The notes: generated from the sequence alone by a model not told the origin. DNA of 64,000 nt from DMER64 sp964542305 (GCA_964542305.1 CAZITX010000013.1:9786-73785), one strand, 5' to 3'; shown: positions 8,170-17,976, counted from the first letter of the stretch. Translations and numbers: made by a program.

Positions 8170-8754
8170 AGTATCCGGCGCAAAGAACTTGGCCGGCCGT
8201 TCCGGAACAATATCAAATGATGTTAAAACGATTGAATATTCGGATCCGTCAGATAAAGCATACCGGATATCCAGCGGAGTAAGATCATTAACGGTCATTG
8301 AAATTATTATAAAGGCAAATAGAGATTTCACCGAGTGAGGGACCATGGTGACTTCCCAGACCGTCTCTTCACCGGGATTTTCTTTGCGTACAGGAGTGTC
8401 CGGATAGTAAAAATCCTTGTCCAGCCGGTTGAAGAATGCAGAAGGATTTTCCAGGATATCGGGAGAAGTACTATCGTATGAGAGTTCCTGCCACTCATCC
8501 GTTCCTTCATTGTAATAGTATTTTATTTCACCGTCGCAGTACACATAAAATTCATCCATGTGTATGTAAAACATATCTCCCTGGAGAATCATGGTCCCGG
8601 AAACCGATCCGTTCCAAAGAAAATTGGTTTCAACGGCCGGTGCCTGACGAATCTTTTCTGCAAATTTTTCCATCAAACCGGCAGTAGTTTGTGCCTGGAT
8701 TGTGAGTACTGCAAACAGAGTGAATATGCCAGTTATAAGACCTTTGATTTTCAT
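8161..8754 (-). CDS. LolA-like outer-membrane lipoprotein carrier protein
   Basis: The 197-residue protein begins with a signal peptide (MKIKGLITGIFTLFAVLTIQAQ, cleavage near residue 22). It then shows a LolA-type pattern: a helix ending in QAPAVETNF, strands such as SGTMILQGDMFYIHMDEFYVYCDGEIKYYYN, and a C-terminal sheet. LolA ferries lipoproteins across the periplasm, and Bacteroidota carry diverged versions directly after ftsK. Here it overlaps ftsK by 4 bases (ATGA), which fits. Sequence conservation with LolA is low, so the exact function is inferred from fold pattern and position. Confidence 0.75.
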   Translation of the reverse strand: MKIKGLITGIFTLFAVLTIQAQTTAGLMEKFAEKIRQAPAVETNFLWNGSVSGTMILQGDMFYIHMDEFYVYCDGEIKYYYNEGTDEWQELSYDSTSPDILENPSAFFNRLDKDFYYPDTPVRKENPGEETVWEVTMVPHSVKSLFAFIIISMTVNDLTPLDIRYALSDGSEYSIVLTSFDIVPERPAKFFAPDTSL

Positions 8755-11000
8755 TTACTTAAAAAATCATCCAGCATTTCCTGGCTGTTTATCAATAATT
8801 CCCTTGGACTGCTTCCACGCGGCGGGCCCACAATTCCGGCTTCCTCCAATTGGTCCATAATCCTGCCTGCCCGGTTGTATCCCAGATGGAATCTGCGCTG
8901 CAATAAAGAAGTGGAGCCTTCCCCGTTCTGTATGATCAACCTGGCGGCTTCTTCAAACAATTCGTCGCGCTGGCCGCCTGTTGCGGAAACTACATCCTGT
9001 CTGTCGGTTTCCGAATATTCCGGTAATTCAAAAGCACCCGGATACCCCTGCTGGTTTGCTATATATTCCACCATTCGTTCCACTTCCGGGGTATCAATAA
9101 ATGCACATTGAACCCGTAACAAATCGCTTCCGGCAGATATGAGCATATCGCCCCGTCCCACCAACTGGTTTGCCTCGGACACATCAATTATAGTCCTGGA
9201 ATCTATCTTGGATGCCACCCGGAATGCGATCCGCGCCGGGAAGTTGGCTTTAATGGTCCCGGTAATGATGTTTGTGGTAGGTCGCTGTGTGGCTATCACC
9301 AAATGGATCCCGCACGCCCTTCCCATTTGGGCCAAACGCGTAAGCGGACCTTCCACATCCCTTCCGGCCGTCATGATCAAATCCGCAAACTCGTCAATGA
9401 TCACAACAATAAAGGGCATGAACCGGTGTCCTTTCAAGGGACTCAAAACCCTTTCCAGGAATTTTTTGTTGTATTCCTTAATATTGCGGACCCCGGCCTT
9501 GTTGTACAGCTCCAGTCTCGCATCCATCTCTATGCACAAGGAATTGAGCGTATAAACGACTTTTTTGGTATCTATGATGATTGGATTCTCGGCATCGGGA
9601 AGTTTGGCCAGAAAATGGTTTTCAAGTTTTGAATACAAATTCAGTTCTACCCGTTTGGGATCCACCAGCACCAATTTTAAATACGCCGGATGCATTTTGT
9701 ACAAGAGGGAAGCCAGTATGGCATTTAAAGCAACCGATTTCCCCTGGCCTGTGGCTCCGGCCACCAGAAGGTGTGGCAATCGTGCCAGGTCCAGCATCAC
9801 GATTTCATTGGAAATGCTTTTCCCCATAACAATGGGCAGATCGTAGCGGGACTCCTTGAATTTGGCAGAATCCAATACGCTCTTCATGGGTACCAGCGAA
9901 GGTTTGTCGTTGGCAACTTCTATACCCACCATATTTGTCCCGGGAATAGGAGCAATAACCCTCATCCCCCGGGCAGCCAATGACAGCATAATGTCATCTT
10001 CCAGCCTGGTAAACTGGGATATCCTGATCCCGGGAGACAGTACGATCTTGTATAATGTAACAGTGGGTCCCGGAGTGGCCACGATCTTTTCTATCTGTAT
10101 ATCAAATGTTCTCAGACACTCAACGATCTTCTGGTTGTTCCGTTCCAGTTCTTCCTGGGAAACTTCGCGTAACTGATTTCGGTAATCCTCCAGCAAACTC
10201 AAAGGGGGTTTCCTGTAACGGGACAGATCTTGTTTGGGATCGTAAAACAACATATCTCCGGCGGTGGATTCTTCTTCAATTTTTTCCACTTCAAACACGG
10301 GTTGCTCCGGGCTTTCGTTTTCCTTTGACTCACGCTGCCGGACCGGTTCTGTGGTTTTGATTTCTCTCTCTGTTATACTTTCAGGTTCATGTATTGAAGT
10401 TTCCGGAACGACCACGGGTTCAGTTTCTTCTGTTGCTCCGGCTTTAATCTTTCTTTTACGAACCCATCGATAGACAAAGGGCACAAGGAAAGCAGTCAAT
10501 ACGAAAAACAGTACCACACCCGTTCCTACCGTTCCCAGCATACTAATAAGCCATTCGTTTACACGGTAGCCGTATGTTCCCCCCACCCCGGCACCGAAAA
10601 TGTATTCAAGTGAAGTGAAGCTGAAAATATAGCCCAGTGAAACGGAAAGAATAATGCAGATAAAAGCGGTAATGAAAAACAAGGGAATAATACGAACCTT
10701 TTTTATCCTTAATAAAAAAATGGCCAATGCCGCCAGGAAAAAAGGGATTATAAACGCGCTAATTCCAAAGAGTTCGCCAATAAACAGGTTAGACCAGTAA
10801 TTGCCAATCAATCCGGCACTATTGGCCGCCTCTGCCTGCGGATCAGACATTCCCCCTTCTGATAAAAGACTCTGATCTACAGTCCAGGTAAACAGGTAGG
10901 AGACAAAAGCTACCAACAGGTATAGACCGACAGCCAGGAATAACCATCCTGCTATCAGTCTGAAATTATCACGGATACGTTGTTTTTTGTCACTGGCCAT
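8751..11000 (-). CDS. ftsK: DNA translocase FtsK/SpoIIIE
   Basis: FtsK pumps chromosome ends to the division septum. From the ATG at 11000 (MASDKKQRIRDNF) the protein has 749 residues. Membrane helices occupy about 15-180. An acidic, Glu/Thr/Pro-rich linker covers about 185-250, much shorter than in E. coli. The motor domain has Walker A GATGQGKS at 415-422 and the IIDEFADLIM Walker B. A C-terminal winged-helix gamma domain (GSTSLLQRRFHLGYNRAGRIMDQ-like) recognises KOPS-type sites. A longer frame opens upstream to 11159, but it lies inside DUF4290 and lacks family character. The start overlaps DUF4290 by 11 bases. Confidence 0.94.
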   Translation of the reverse strand: MASDKKQRIRDNFRLIAGWLFLAVGLYLLVAFVSYLFTWTVDQSLLSEGGMSDPQAEAANSAGLIGNYWSNLFIGELFGISAFIIPFFLAALAIFLLRIKKVRIIPLFFITAFICIILSVSLGYIFSFTSLEYIFGAGVGGTYGYRVNEWLISMLGTVGTGVVLFFVLTAFLVPFVYRWVRKRKIKAGATEETEPVVVPETSIHEPESITEREIKTTEPVRQRESKENESPEQPVFEVEKIEEESTAGDMLFYDPKQDLSRYRKPPLSLLEDYRNQLREVSQEELERNNQKIVECLRTFDIQIEKIVATPGPTVTLYKIVLSPGIRISQFTRLEDDIMLSLAARGMRVIAPIPGTNMVGIEVANDKPSLVPMKSVLDSAKFKESRYDLPIVMGKSISNEIVMLDLARLPHLLVAGATGQGKSVALNAILASLLYKMHPAYLKLVLVDPKRVELNLYSKLENHFLAKLPDAENPIIIDTKKVVYTLNSLCIEMDARLELYNKAGVRNIKEYNKKFLERVLSPLKGHRFMPFIVVIIDEFADLIMTAGRDVEGPLTRLAQMGRACGIHLVIATQRPTTNIITGTIKANFPARIAFRVASKIDSRTIIDVSEANQLVGRGDMLISAGSDLLRVQCAFIDTPEVERMVEYIANQQGYPGAFELPEYSETDRQDVVSATGGQRDELFEEAARLIIQNGEGSTSLLQRRFHLGYNRAGRIMDQLEEAGIVGPPRGSSPRELLINSQEMLDDFLSK

Positions 11001-11631
11001 TGGATGCCGACCTTTTCTTCTTTTTGTTCTTATGCCATTGTCCCTGGCGCTGTGAGCGTATCCCGGGGGCATTGGGTTGTCTGAATTCACCCTGTATTTC
11101 AGATAGTTTGGCGCCTTCGGGAACAGTAAGCGTTCCATTGGAAAGCGTTCTGATATCATTGAATATGGTCTGGTCAGAAACTGTGTCTTTATTCCAGATC
11201 AGGTATTGTTTACGCATATAAGAGGCCAGGGCCATGGTCATGGCATCGCGTTCTTCCCCGGCAGGTTTGGCTGCAATAGCCATAACCATATTCTGAATGT
11301 TCCGGCCGTAATGCATCACTTTAACGGGGTCCCTGTTTGCATCTATGGAATGTGGTTTCCTCACGAAAGTTTCCTTAACCGGAGGTGGAAACGGGGCTTC
11401 AACATCCAGTTCATAGTCGGCAATGATCTGGACATGGACCCATAATTTATGATAAAAATCACTCATTTCGCGCAATTGGGGATTCAATGCACTCATAGCA
11501 TTGACAATTGCTTTTACCTGCCGGGTACGTGCTTCTTTGTCCGTAATTGTTTTGGCTTCGCGGACCATTTCTTGTATGTAACGCCCGTATTCAGGCAGTA
11601 TCAGCTTCTCTCTCTGTGTGTTATAATCCAT
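10990..11631 (-). CDS. DUF4290 family protein
   Basis: The 213-residue protein begins MDYNTQREKLILPEYGRY, the hallmark of DUF4290, a Bacteroidota-specific family of unknown function. It appears soluble and largely helical, with no signal peptide. A proline-rich patch (EAPFPPPVKE) lies in the middle, and the C-terminal tail is basic and Gln/Asn/Lys-rich (NKKKKRSASNGQ), possibly binding nucleic acid. It sits between the Bat operon and ftsK and overlaps ftsK by 11 bases, which suggests coupled translation. Confidence 0.82.
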   Translation of the reverse strand: MDYNTQREKLILPEYGRYIQEMVREAKTITDKEARTRQVKAIVNAMSALNPQLREMSDFYHKLWVHVQIIADYELDVEAPFPPPVKETFVRKPHSIDANRDPVKVMHYGRNIQNMVMAIAAKPAGEERDAMTMALASYMRKQYLIWNKDTVSDQTIFNDIRTLSNGTLTVPEGAKLSEIQGEFRQPNAPGIRSQRQGQWHKNKKKKRSASNGQ

Positions 11632-11652
11632 AGGATATTTTATTTCAGGCCA

Positions 11653-12417
11653 CTAATATACAAAAACAATCTCATTCAGAGCCACCCACCCCTGCCGGCC
11701 GTCTTCCAGTTCAATACGGGCCCAGGTGCCCATTTGCTCAAGAATACGTACGCGTGTGCCTTCGTGGATCACCAAAAGATCTTTTCCCTGTGTGTCGGGA
11801 GCCGCTTTCACAGGACTTACCGCTGCCAACACAATCGCAATATCTTTTCTGGTTGCCTGTTTTTTGGATTGCCAGGCAAAAATGGTAGTCATTACGGCAA
11901 AAAGAAAAATTATAATGGACAGAATGAAAGCTGCTTTACGAAACCTGACACCGCGGGCAAACAGGAAGAGTAAAAAAAACAGGATGGCCAATACCAGTAC
12001 ACCTATTGATACGACTCCCCACATGTCTGAAGACATGATCTGGTGGCTTTTCCGGATCCAGTCTGCCACAAAAAATGTAGGGACAGGTTCTATCCTGTCT
12101 ATACATTGTTCCCGTGCAATTTCCAGATTATAGGTAATATCGGGATCATTGGGAGCCAGACGCAGTGCCTTTTCATAATACAGGACAGCGTATGCCAAAT
12201 AACGCATTTTAAAATACGTATTCCCGATATTGTAATACAGATCGGCCGATTCCACCCCGGAATTTTCAATTTCCAAATAATGGTCCAGGGCGTCCTGGTA
12301 TTGCTCACCGGCATAATACGCATTGGCTTCATTCCACAGGCTGTCAGGGATTTCTCCGGCTGCTGCCGTAAGTGATGAAACCAGGCCAAAAACAATGAGA
12401 AATAACAACTTTTTCAT
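11653..12417 (-). CDS. batE: BatE-like TPR/SH3 membrane protein
   Basis: The 254-residue protein has a signal peptide (about 1-21, ending LTAAAGE) and two to three TPR repeats (about 24-110, with LYYNIGNTYFKM and AVLYYEKALRLAPNDPDITYNL). Two membrane helices follow at about 135-175. A C-terminal bacterial SH3-like domain (VIHEGTRVRILEQMGTWARIELEDGRQGWV) closes the protein. This architecture is typical of BatE, the last member of the Bacteroides aerotolerance operon. It follows batD by 9 bases. Its role in stress tolerance is known only from operon-level work in related organisms. Confidence 0.82.
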   Translation of the reverse strand: MKKLLFLIVFGLVSSLTAAAGEIPDSLWNEANAYYAGEQYQDALDHYLEIENSGVESADLYYNIGNTYFKMRYLAYAVLYYEKALRLAPNDPDITYNLEIAREQCIDRIEPVPTFFVADWIRKSHQIMSSDMWGVVSIGVLVLAILFFLLFLFARGVRFRKAAFILSIIIFLFAVMTTIFAWQSKKQATRKDIAIVLAAVSPVKAAPDTQGKDLLVIHEGTRVRILEQMGTWARIELEDGRQGWVALNEIVFVY

Positions 12418-12426
12418 ACCACTGGT

Positions 12427-14250
12427 CTATTTTAGGGCTTGCTCCATTTTACTTATAGCCTTAACCGCCATATCAAAAATTCTTTCTTTTTCCATTTGTC
12501 CGGGATCCGGTGCATAGCGGGCATATTCACAGGATTCAATAAGATCCGTGTAATTTTGGATCAGATCCGTCTCCACATTACGTTCCCTCAACATTTCTGT
12601 AATCCTTTCACGAGAACAATCAGCCTGGGACAGGCCTAATTTATCGGCAATATATCCCCATAAAGCGCGATGCAATTCTTCATAATAGGCTTCAAAAAGC
12701 TGTTGTTTCAGTAATACACCGGCCGTTTTTAGCCGTATTCGCGCAATTTTATTGGCTTTGCTGTTTCTAACGCGAATCACATCGCTCATATGTTCACGTC
12801 TCTTGTTCAATACCACGTATACTATCCAGGTCACTGCCAGGATCAAAATCAAAACAACAAAATACAAATAACTTCCTGTCAGGTATTTCCCTTTGCTGCG
12901 CCAGGCAGGAACCGTCGTCCTTATATAACGTATATCCCGACCCAGGCTCTCCACGGCACGTCTGTGTGTTCCCGGAGTATAGGAAGCACCCGGTGCGGTC
13001 AGATCTGTACTTCTTTCCACTTTCAGTTGCAGGGGCTCGGAACGAATGGTTATGTATCGCTTGCTGTTGATGTCGTAATATGAAAATTCAACAGGATCTA
13101 TGGTAAAATCCCCGTGACTTCTTGGAATTACCGGATATTCAAAAGTTTTGGAGCCGGAAAATGTTCCTCCGGTGCTGCGGGAATTGTCTGTGATCTTTGC
13201 ATCGTAAACTTCAAAATCGACAGGAAACGTTACCCGGGGAGCTTCCAGAAGATTGATGTTACCCTCACCTGTAATGGTTATAAACACAGAAACTGCATCG
13301 TGTGCCTTAACGGATTCTTTCCCTATACCGGCACTTATCGAAAATTTTCCGACAGCGCCCTTAAACGTAGCGGGAGCGCCGGCGGGCAATTCGCTGACAT
13401 TGACGGTAACGGCAGGGGCAAGTACCCGTTTGCGAACGGTCTGATAAGAATCGAAAAATTCGTCCAGCAGCGATTGACCACGTCTTGTATTGCGTACCTG
13501 GATCACACAGACGATCTCCGACGGATCTATCTTTATGGAGCCGGATTGCTGAGGAAGCAACACATAGCGTCTGAGTGTGGCCACCTGGTATATTTCCCCG
13601 TTTACATTTTCACGCTGCCAATCTATCTGTTGGGGCGCATACACTTCCTGGCTCCAGAAACCGTTGAATGTCGGAAAACGAATATCTTCAGCTCCGGACA
13701 CGTTTACCCGTGTATATAGTTTTAACGTGGCCGTCAGGGGCTCTCCTTTCACTACACGCCGTTTGCTGACATCCAGTCTCAGGAAAACATCCTGATCGGA
13801 AATTTCAGTCCCGGTGACAGGATCCTGTTCGCGAACGGTACCTGCCGGGGAAGAAGACCCCTGGATAACTTCAATGGTGACAGGTTGCGTCCGGTATGTT
13901 ACTTTATCGGCTACCACCGAGGCTTCCCCAATCATAAATTTTCCTGTAGTACCGGCTTCCAGGATATACGTATAACTTACCGACCGGCTTTGAGTCCTCC
14001 GCCCGTTTATGTACTCCAGTCGGTTCATGGTAGAAGTGGTAGGCCCGGCCAATACCATGAAATTTTCCATTTCAGGGGCATTGAAAGTTTCCGGTTCCAG
14101 GTTTGTGGCTGTGAATACCAGGCGGAATCTTTCTCCGGTGGCTACCACATTTGGTGCTTCAACGGTAAACTGGCCTTGTGCATTCGCCTGTACAAGGCTC
14201 AATAAAGTCCATATTAACAGAATAATTCTTTTCATATTCTTGTTACGCAT
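12427..14250 (-). CDS. batD: BatD (oxygen-tolerance) protein
   Basis: The 607-residue protein has a signal peptide (MKRIILLIWTLLSLVQANA, from the ATG at 14235; a start 15 bases upstream is also possible). A long run of beta-rich periplasmic domains typical of BatD follows (FTVEAPNVVATGERFRLVFTATN near the N-terminus). One membrane helix lies at about 453-476 (YLYFVVLILILAVTWIVYVVL). A cytosolic helical tail follows. BatD has no known enzymatic activity and is thought to work with the VWA proteins BatA/BatB at the inner membrane. Its start abuts the stop of the batBC fusion. Confidence 0.88.
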   Translation of the reverse strand: MRNKNMKRIILLIWTLLSLVQANAQGQFTVEAPNVVATGERFRLVFTATNLEPETFNAPEMENFMVLAGPTTSTMNRLEYINGRRTQSRSVSYTYILEAGTTGKFMIGEASVVADKVTYRTQPVTIEVIQGSSSPAGTVREQDPVTGTEISDQDVFLRLDVSKRRVVKGEPLTATLKLYTRVNVSGAEDIRFPTFNGFWSQEVYAPQQIDWQRENVNGEIYQVATLRRYVLLPQQSGSIKIDPSEIVCVIQVRNTRRGQSLLDEFFDSYQTVRKRVLAPAVTVNVSELPAGAPATFKGAVGKFSISAGIGKESVKAHDAVSVFITITGEGNINLLEAPRVTFPVDFEVYDAKITDNSRSTGGTFSGSKTFEYPVIPRSHGDFTIDPVEFSYYDINSKRYITIRSEPLQLKVERSTDLTAPGASYTPGTHRRAVESLGRDIRYIRTTVPAWRSKGKYLTGSYLYFVVLILILAVTWIVYVVLNKRREHMSDVIRVRNSKANKIARIRLKTAGVLLKQQLFEAYYEELHRALWGYIADKLGLSQADCSRERITEMLRERNVETDLIQNYTDLIESCEYARYAPDPGQMEKERIFDMAVKAISKMEQALK

Positions 14251-15957
14251 TTACCAATTCTTCCCGGATCTGACAGGAACAGCCGCTTTTGCCTTTTCTT
14301 TCTGCACTTTTTCCTGGGTTTCACGTTCTTTTTGTTGTACGGCTTCCAGCATTTGTTGGGCAGCCTGTGGTGTTATGGCAGGAGGCGGTTCCTGGTTTTG
14401 TTTTTGGTCCTGATCCTGATTCTGGTCCTGGTTTTGATCCTGGTCTTGGTTTTGGTCCTGGTTTTGGTCCTGGTCCTGGTCCTGGTCCTGGTTTTGGTCC
14501 TGGTTCTGCTGCTGATCCTCTTGTTCCTGCAACATCTTTTGGGCATAAGCCAGGTTGGTTTTTGTTTCCATATCATCCGGCCTGTTCCGCAATGCCTGTT
14601 TATACGCTTCTATGCTTTTGGCATACTCTTTTTGTGAAAGATGCATATTCCCGAAATTATGCCAGGCAAACGCTTTTTCGCGTGAATCGGACAGTGAATC
14701 CGGGACATTGGTCATAGTACTCACAGCCTGTTGATGATCATCCATCATTTGCATGGTATTGGCCAAGTTGTATTTTGCTTTCAGGGATGAAGAATCTTTG
14801 GCCACTGCCCTGTGATAGTCCAGCAATGCTTTTTCCATATCCCCTTTGCGAAAGGCCCTGTTCCCGGATCGTATGTCTTTTTTATCTGCTTGTGCAGTAG
14901 CCGTCAGAGACAAACCTGTAAACAGGACAAAAACAGCCGCTTTTGTAAAGATATCAAAACTTTTAAAACGCCTTCCCTTCCTTTCACCAATAAGAATTTC
15001 CAGGAAAAGGAAGAGAACGGCAATGGCAAAAAAGTACATATACTGTTCGTTAAAATCCTCAAATACTACCGATTGAAATTCCTGCTCATCCAATTCCCGT
15101 ATATCATCTATGATCCCCTGAAGGCCAAAATCGGAATTTCCGGCTCGAATATAAGTGCCTTCACCGGCCTGCGCCACTTCTGTCAGGGTTTTTTCATCCA
15201 GCTTGGTTACAACCGTATTCCCTTCTTCGTCTTTCAACAGGGATCCGTCCGGCATTGGTATTGGTTTGCCGAATTCCGAGCCGATGCCTATGCAGTGAAC
15301 CTGTATTCCCTGGTTGGCTGCTTCCCTTGCAGCGGCAACGGCATCATCTTCGTGGTTTTCTCCGTCGGTGATCAGAATCAAGGCGCGACTTTCCGGTGTA
15401 TCCAGGCTGAAACTCCTGATCCCGGTAAGGATAGCCTGTCCGAGTGCCGTCCCCTGGCGGGGAACGGATCCTGTATTTATGGAATTAAGAAACACTTTGG
15501 CACTCACGTAGTCTGTAGTGACAGGCAGCTGAACAAAAGCATCTCCGGCAAAAACAATAAGTCCTATTCGATCCCTGTCCAGGTTGTCAACCAAACGGGA
15601 TACGGCAAGTTTCGCTCGTTCCAGGCGATTGGGTGTGTAATCCTGCGCAAGCATGGAATTGGAAACATCCAGCGCAATCATGATCTCCACTCCGGTCCGT
15701 TTCATTTCTTTGACACGGGCACCCGTACGGGGCCTGGATAATCCCAGGGCAAAGAAGAACAGCGCCAGGCAGAAAAGACTGATCTTAAGCCATCCCCTGC
15801 GGGAAGACACCCCGGGGGTCAGGGTTTTTATTAATTGGGGATCCCCAAAACGTTTTATCATTCTTTTGCTGCGACGCCTGTACAGACCGTACAGCAGAAG
15901 TAACAAGGGAATTGCTGCTATAATCCATAAATATTGTACCTGTGCCAGTTGTATCAT
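14251..15957 (-). CDS. batBC: BatB-BatC fusion: VWA domain plus TPR protein
   Basis: The 568-residue protein joins two normally separate Bat proteins. Residues 1-325 are BatB: two N-terminal membrane helices, a von Willebrand A domain with MIDAS motif D97-V-S-N-S101, and a helix at about 306-322. Residues 340-356 (AAVFVLFTGLSLTATAQA) look like the signal peptide of a formerly separate BatC, followed by TPR repeats at about 360-475. A Gln/Asn/Asp tract (482-522) and a charged tail end the protein. The internal signal-like helix would place the TPR part in the periplasm. It sits 6 bases after batA. Confidence 0.88.
   Translation of the reverse strand: MIQLAQVQYLWIIAAIPLLLLLYGLYRRRSKRMIKRFGDPQLIKTLTPGVSSRRGWLKISLFCLALFFFALGLSRPRTGARVKEMKRTGVEIMIALDVSNSMLAQDYTPNRLERAKLAVSRLVDNLDRDRIGLIVFAGDAFVQLPVTTDYVSAKVFLNSINTGSVPRQGTALGQAILTGIRSFSLDTPESRALILITDGENHEDDAVAAAREAANQGIQVHCIGIGSEFGKPIPMPDGSLLKDEEGNTVVTKLDEKTLTEVAQAGEGTYIRAGNSDFGLQGIIDDIRELDEQEFQSVVFEDFNEQYMYFFAIAVLFLFLEILIGERKGRRFKSFDIFTKAAVFVLFTGLSLTATAQADKKDIRSGNRAFRKGDMEKALLDYHRAVAKDSSSLKAKYNLANTMQMMDDHQQAVSTMTNVPDSLSDSREKAFAWHNFGNMHLSQKEYAKSIEAYKQALRNRPDDMETKTNLAYAQKMLQEQEDQQQNQDQNQDQDQDQDQNQDQNQDQDQNQDQNQDQDQKQNQEPPPAITPQAAQQMLEAVQQKERETQEKVQKEKAKAAVPVRSGKNW
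14394..14524. repeat. Low-complexity tract encoding the QNQD repeat of BatC
   Basis: The plus strand shows roughly twenty near-copies of the hexamer ctggtc/ctggtt. On the coding minus strand these give alternating Gln-Asp and Gln-Asn codons. The tract is in frame and likely varies in copy number by replication slippage. It also keeps the opposite strand open, producing spurious Leu/Val-rich frames. Confidence 0.85.
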
Positions 15958-15963
15958 ATTTCT

Positions 15964-16953
15964 TTATGGTATTCTTCTTAAAACGATCCAACGTAATAAA
16001 AATTCCAGAGCCATTGCCAGCAGGGCAATCAGGGCATAATTCATAAACAGTTCCCTGTAAACAGGAAATGAATCAACCATAGTCTTGCTTTTTTCCATTT
16101 GGTTGATCTGGTTGTATATGGACAACAACTTGGTGTTATCGGTAGCCCGGAAATATTGACCATCCGTTGTTTTCGCTATTGTCTCCAATAATTCTTCATC
16201 AATTTCCACTTTCACCTGCTGAATCTGAACCCCAAAAGGAGTCATAACCGGATAAGGAGCCATACCGTGTGCGCCCACACCTATGGTGTAAACACGCACT
16301 CCGTAAGTCCGGGCTATTTCTGCAGCAGTAAGCGGGGTTACCTCTCCCCTGTTATTTACACCGTCGGTGAGCAGGATCACAACACGGCTGAGGGCTTCCG
16401 AATCCTTCAGCCGGGCCACGGCAGTTGCCAGACCGTTACCAATTGCCGTCCCGTCTTCTATCAGCCCTGTCTGGATCTCTTTCATCATATTGATCAGAGT
16501 GATCCTATCTGTAGTCAGGGGACACTGGGTATAGGATTCTCCGGCAAAAACGACAATCCCTATGCGGTCCGTGGGGCGTTCGGCTATGAACTGGATGGCA
16601 ATGTCTTTGGCTGCTGCGATCCTGTCCGGTTGAAAATCCCTGGCCAGCATGGAAGTGGAAACATCCATTGCCAGTACAATATCGATTCCTTCCGTTGAAG
16701 TGGTTTCAAAATCAGAGGATGAACGGGGACGTGCCATTGCCAGAATCAGAGCTGCCAAGGCTACCAGCCGCAATACAAACGGAATATGCCTGAGGGCTTT
16801 TCTCCAGGAACTTTTATCATCCCGGAAAGGCTGCAGGGATGAAACCTGCAGGGATGGGGTACTCTTTCCTTTCAGTTCCCTGAACACGTACCAACCTGCA
16901 AATGGAATCAGCAGGATGAGCAGGTATAGTATTTTCGGATATTCAAAAAACAT
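15964..16953 (-). CDS. batA: BatA VWA-domain membrane protein
   Basis: The 329-residue protein has membrane helices at about 7-24 and 57-75. A VWA domain follows, with MIDAS motif D97-V-S-T-S101 (LAMDVSTSMLARDF) and the downstream LLTDGVNN that supplies the distal metal ligand. A C-terminal helix (about 305-325) closes the protein. BatA and BatB are paralogues thought to display the VWA domain for protein-protein contacts in the periplasm. It lies in the order moxR-DUF58-membrane protein-batA-batBC-batD-batE, the canonical Bacteroides aerotolerance layout. Confidence 0.9.
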   Translation of the reverse strand: MFFEYPKILYLLILLIPFAGWYVFRELKGKSTPSLQVSSLQPFRDDKSSWRKALRHIPFVLRLVALAALILAMARPRSSSDFETTSTEGIDIVLAMDVSTSMLARDFQPDRIAAAKDIAIQFIAERPTDRIGIVVFAGESYTQCPLTTDRITLINMMKEIQTGLIEDGTAIGNGLATAVARLKDSEALSRVVILLTDGVNNRGEVTPLTAAEIARTYGVRVYTIGVGAHGMAPYPVMTPFGVQIQQVKVEIDEELLETIAKTTDGQYFRATDNTKLLSIYNQINQMEKSKTMVDSFPVYRELFMNYALIALLAMALEFLLRWIVLRRIP

Positions 16954-16962
16954 AGTGATACT

Positions 16963-17976
16963 TTATTCTTCTTTTTCCTCTTCAATAAAAGCCGTTTGGG
17001 TAACAAATTCCACCGCCTGGTTAAGGGAGGTTTCGTTTTCCGTATCAGAGGGTGTATATTTTGCAAATTTGGCAAGATCACCGGTACGTAACATAATATC
17101 CAGAGTCCCGATCGTTTCATCAGTCAAAACAGGATCCCCGGCTTTTTTATTATGCAATGATCCTATCATTTCCGCCGATGTCTGTTCCATTGCCTGAATA
17201 CCCCATCTGTCGCGCAGGTATATGCGCACCGTATCTGTCAGCACCGTATAATATTGTTTTACGGTCTGCTTTTTCCATAATTCTTGTTTTCTTATAGATT
17301 CCAGGGCTTTCAGGGCAGCAATATGCGGCGGGTCCTTGGGCCGGGACAATCCAAAAACGGGCAGATTCTTCCTGCGTCTTTTGACGATCCAGACTATTAG
17401 CCATATGATTCCGGCAAGAGCGACCAACAGGGCGACTACCATAAGGATCTCTTCCCATGTCACGGGATAACGCATCTGGGGTTTGAGCCCAAATGCCTGA
17501 AAAGAAGTAGTGTCAACCTGTATGGTATTGACATACAGCCGGGGACCTTCATACCATAAGGTATCTACTGTGCCGTCTGGTTTTCGTAAATACAGGGGCA
17601 TGTCAGGGATCCGGTAGGATCCGCTGTCAAACGATGTGAGCAGGATACGTGCCTTTAAAGACTCCAGGTGTTTTTTTCTGTACACCGAATCCAGAAGTAC
17701 CGGTGACAACGCCTCCACACCTTCTGTGATCAAATGCGGCAATTCCTGAAAATCCATAGTTTCTATCCCGGCAATATCACCGGTGTTCCCGGGCAGGATC
17801 ATGGTCCACCATACCTGGTCTCCTATCAAGATACTGTCTTTATCCAGAACGGATTCTCTGACCTGTGCTTTCCCGTTTTCAGGGATTCCCGGTATTTGTT
17901 GACCGGACAACACCCAGGGCAATTGCACGAGAACCAATCCCAGAACGACGACTTTTCTGAAAACTATTCTATGCAT
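16963..17976 (-). CDS. Bat-operon membrane protein of unknown function
   Basis: The 337-residue protein has a signal peptide (about 1-26, ending VLSGQQ), a beta-rich extracytoplasmic domain (about 35-165) and one membrane helix at about 176-198 (EEILMVVALLVALAGIIWLIVWIV). A basic cytosolic tail follows, with a helical region containing TVKQYYTVLTDTVRIYLRDRWGIQAMEQTS. That tail resembles the DUF4381-like proteins found between DUF58 and batA genes. No catalytic motif is recognised. It lies 2 bases from the DUF58 gene and 9 from batA, so it is certainly an operon member. Confidence 0.7.
   Translation of the reverse strand: MHRIVFRKVVVLGLVLVQLPWVLSGQQIPGIPENGKAQVRESVLDKDSILIGDQVWWTMILPGNTGDIAGIETMDFQELPHLITEGVEALSPVLLDSVYRKKHLESLKARILLTSFDSGSYRIPDMPLYLRKPDGTVDTLWYEGPRLYVNTIQVDTTSFQAFGLKPQMRYPVTWEEILMVVALLVALAGIIWLIVWIVKRRRKNLPVFGLSRPKDPPHIAALKALESIRKQELWKKQTVKQYYTVLTDTVRIYLRDRWGIQAMEQTSAEMIGSLHNKKAGDPVLTDETIGTLDIMLRTGDLAKFAKYTPSDTENETSLNQAVEFVTQTAFIEEEKEE

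Noticed and set aside
11001..11159. N-terminal extension of FtsK
   Set aside because: It lies inside the DUF4290 coding region and reads as non-homologous sequence; the ATG at 11000 fits the family.
14332..14637. Leu/Val-rich plus-strand frame opposite BatC
   Set aside because: It is the antisense reading of the Gln/Asn/Asp codon repeat, with no family resemblance.
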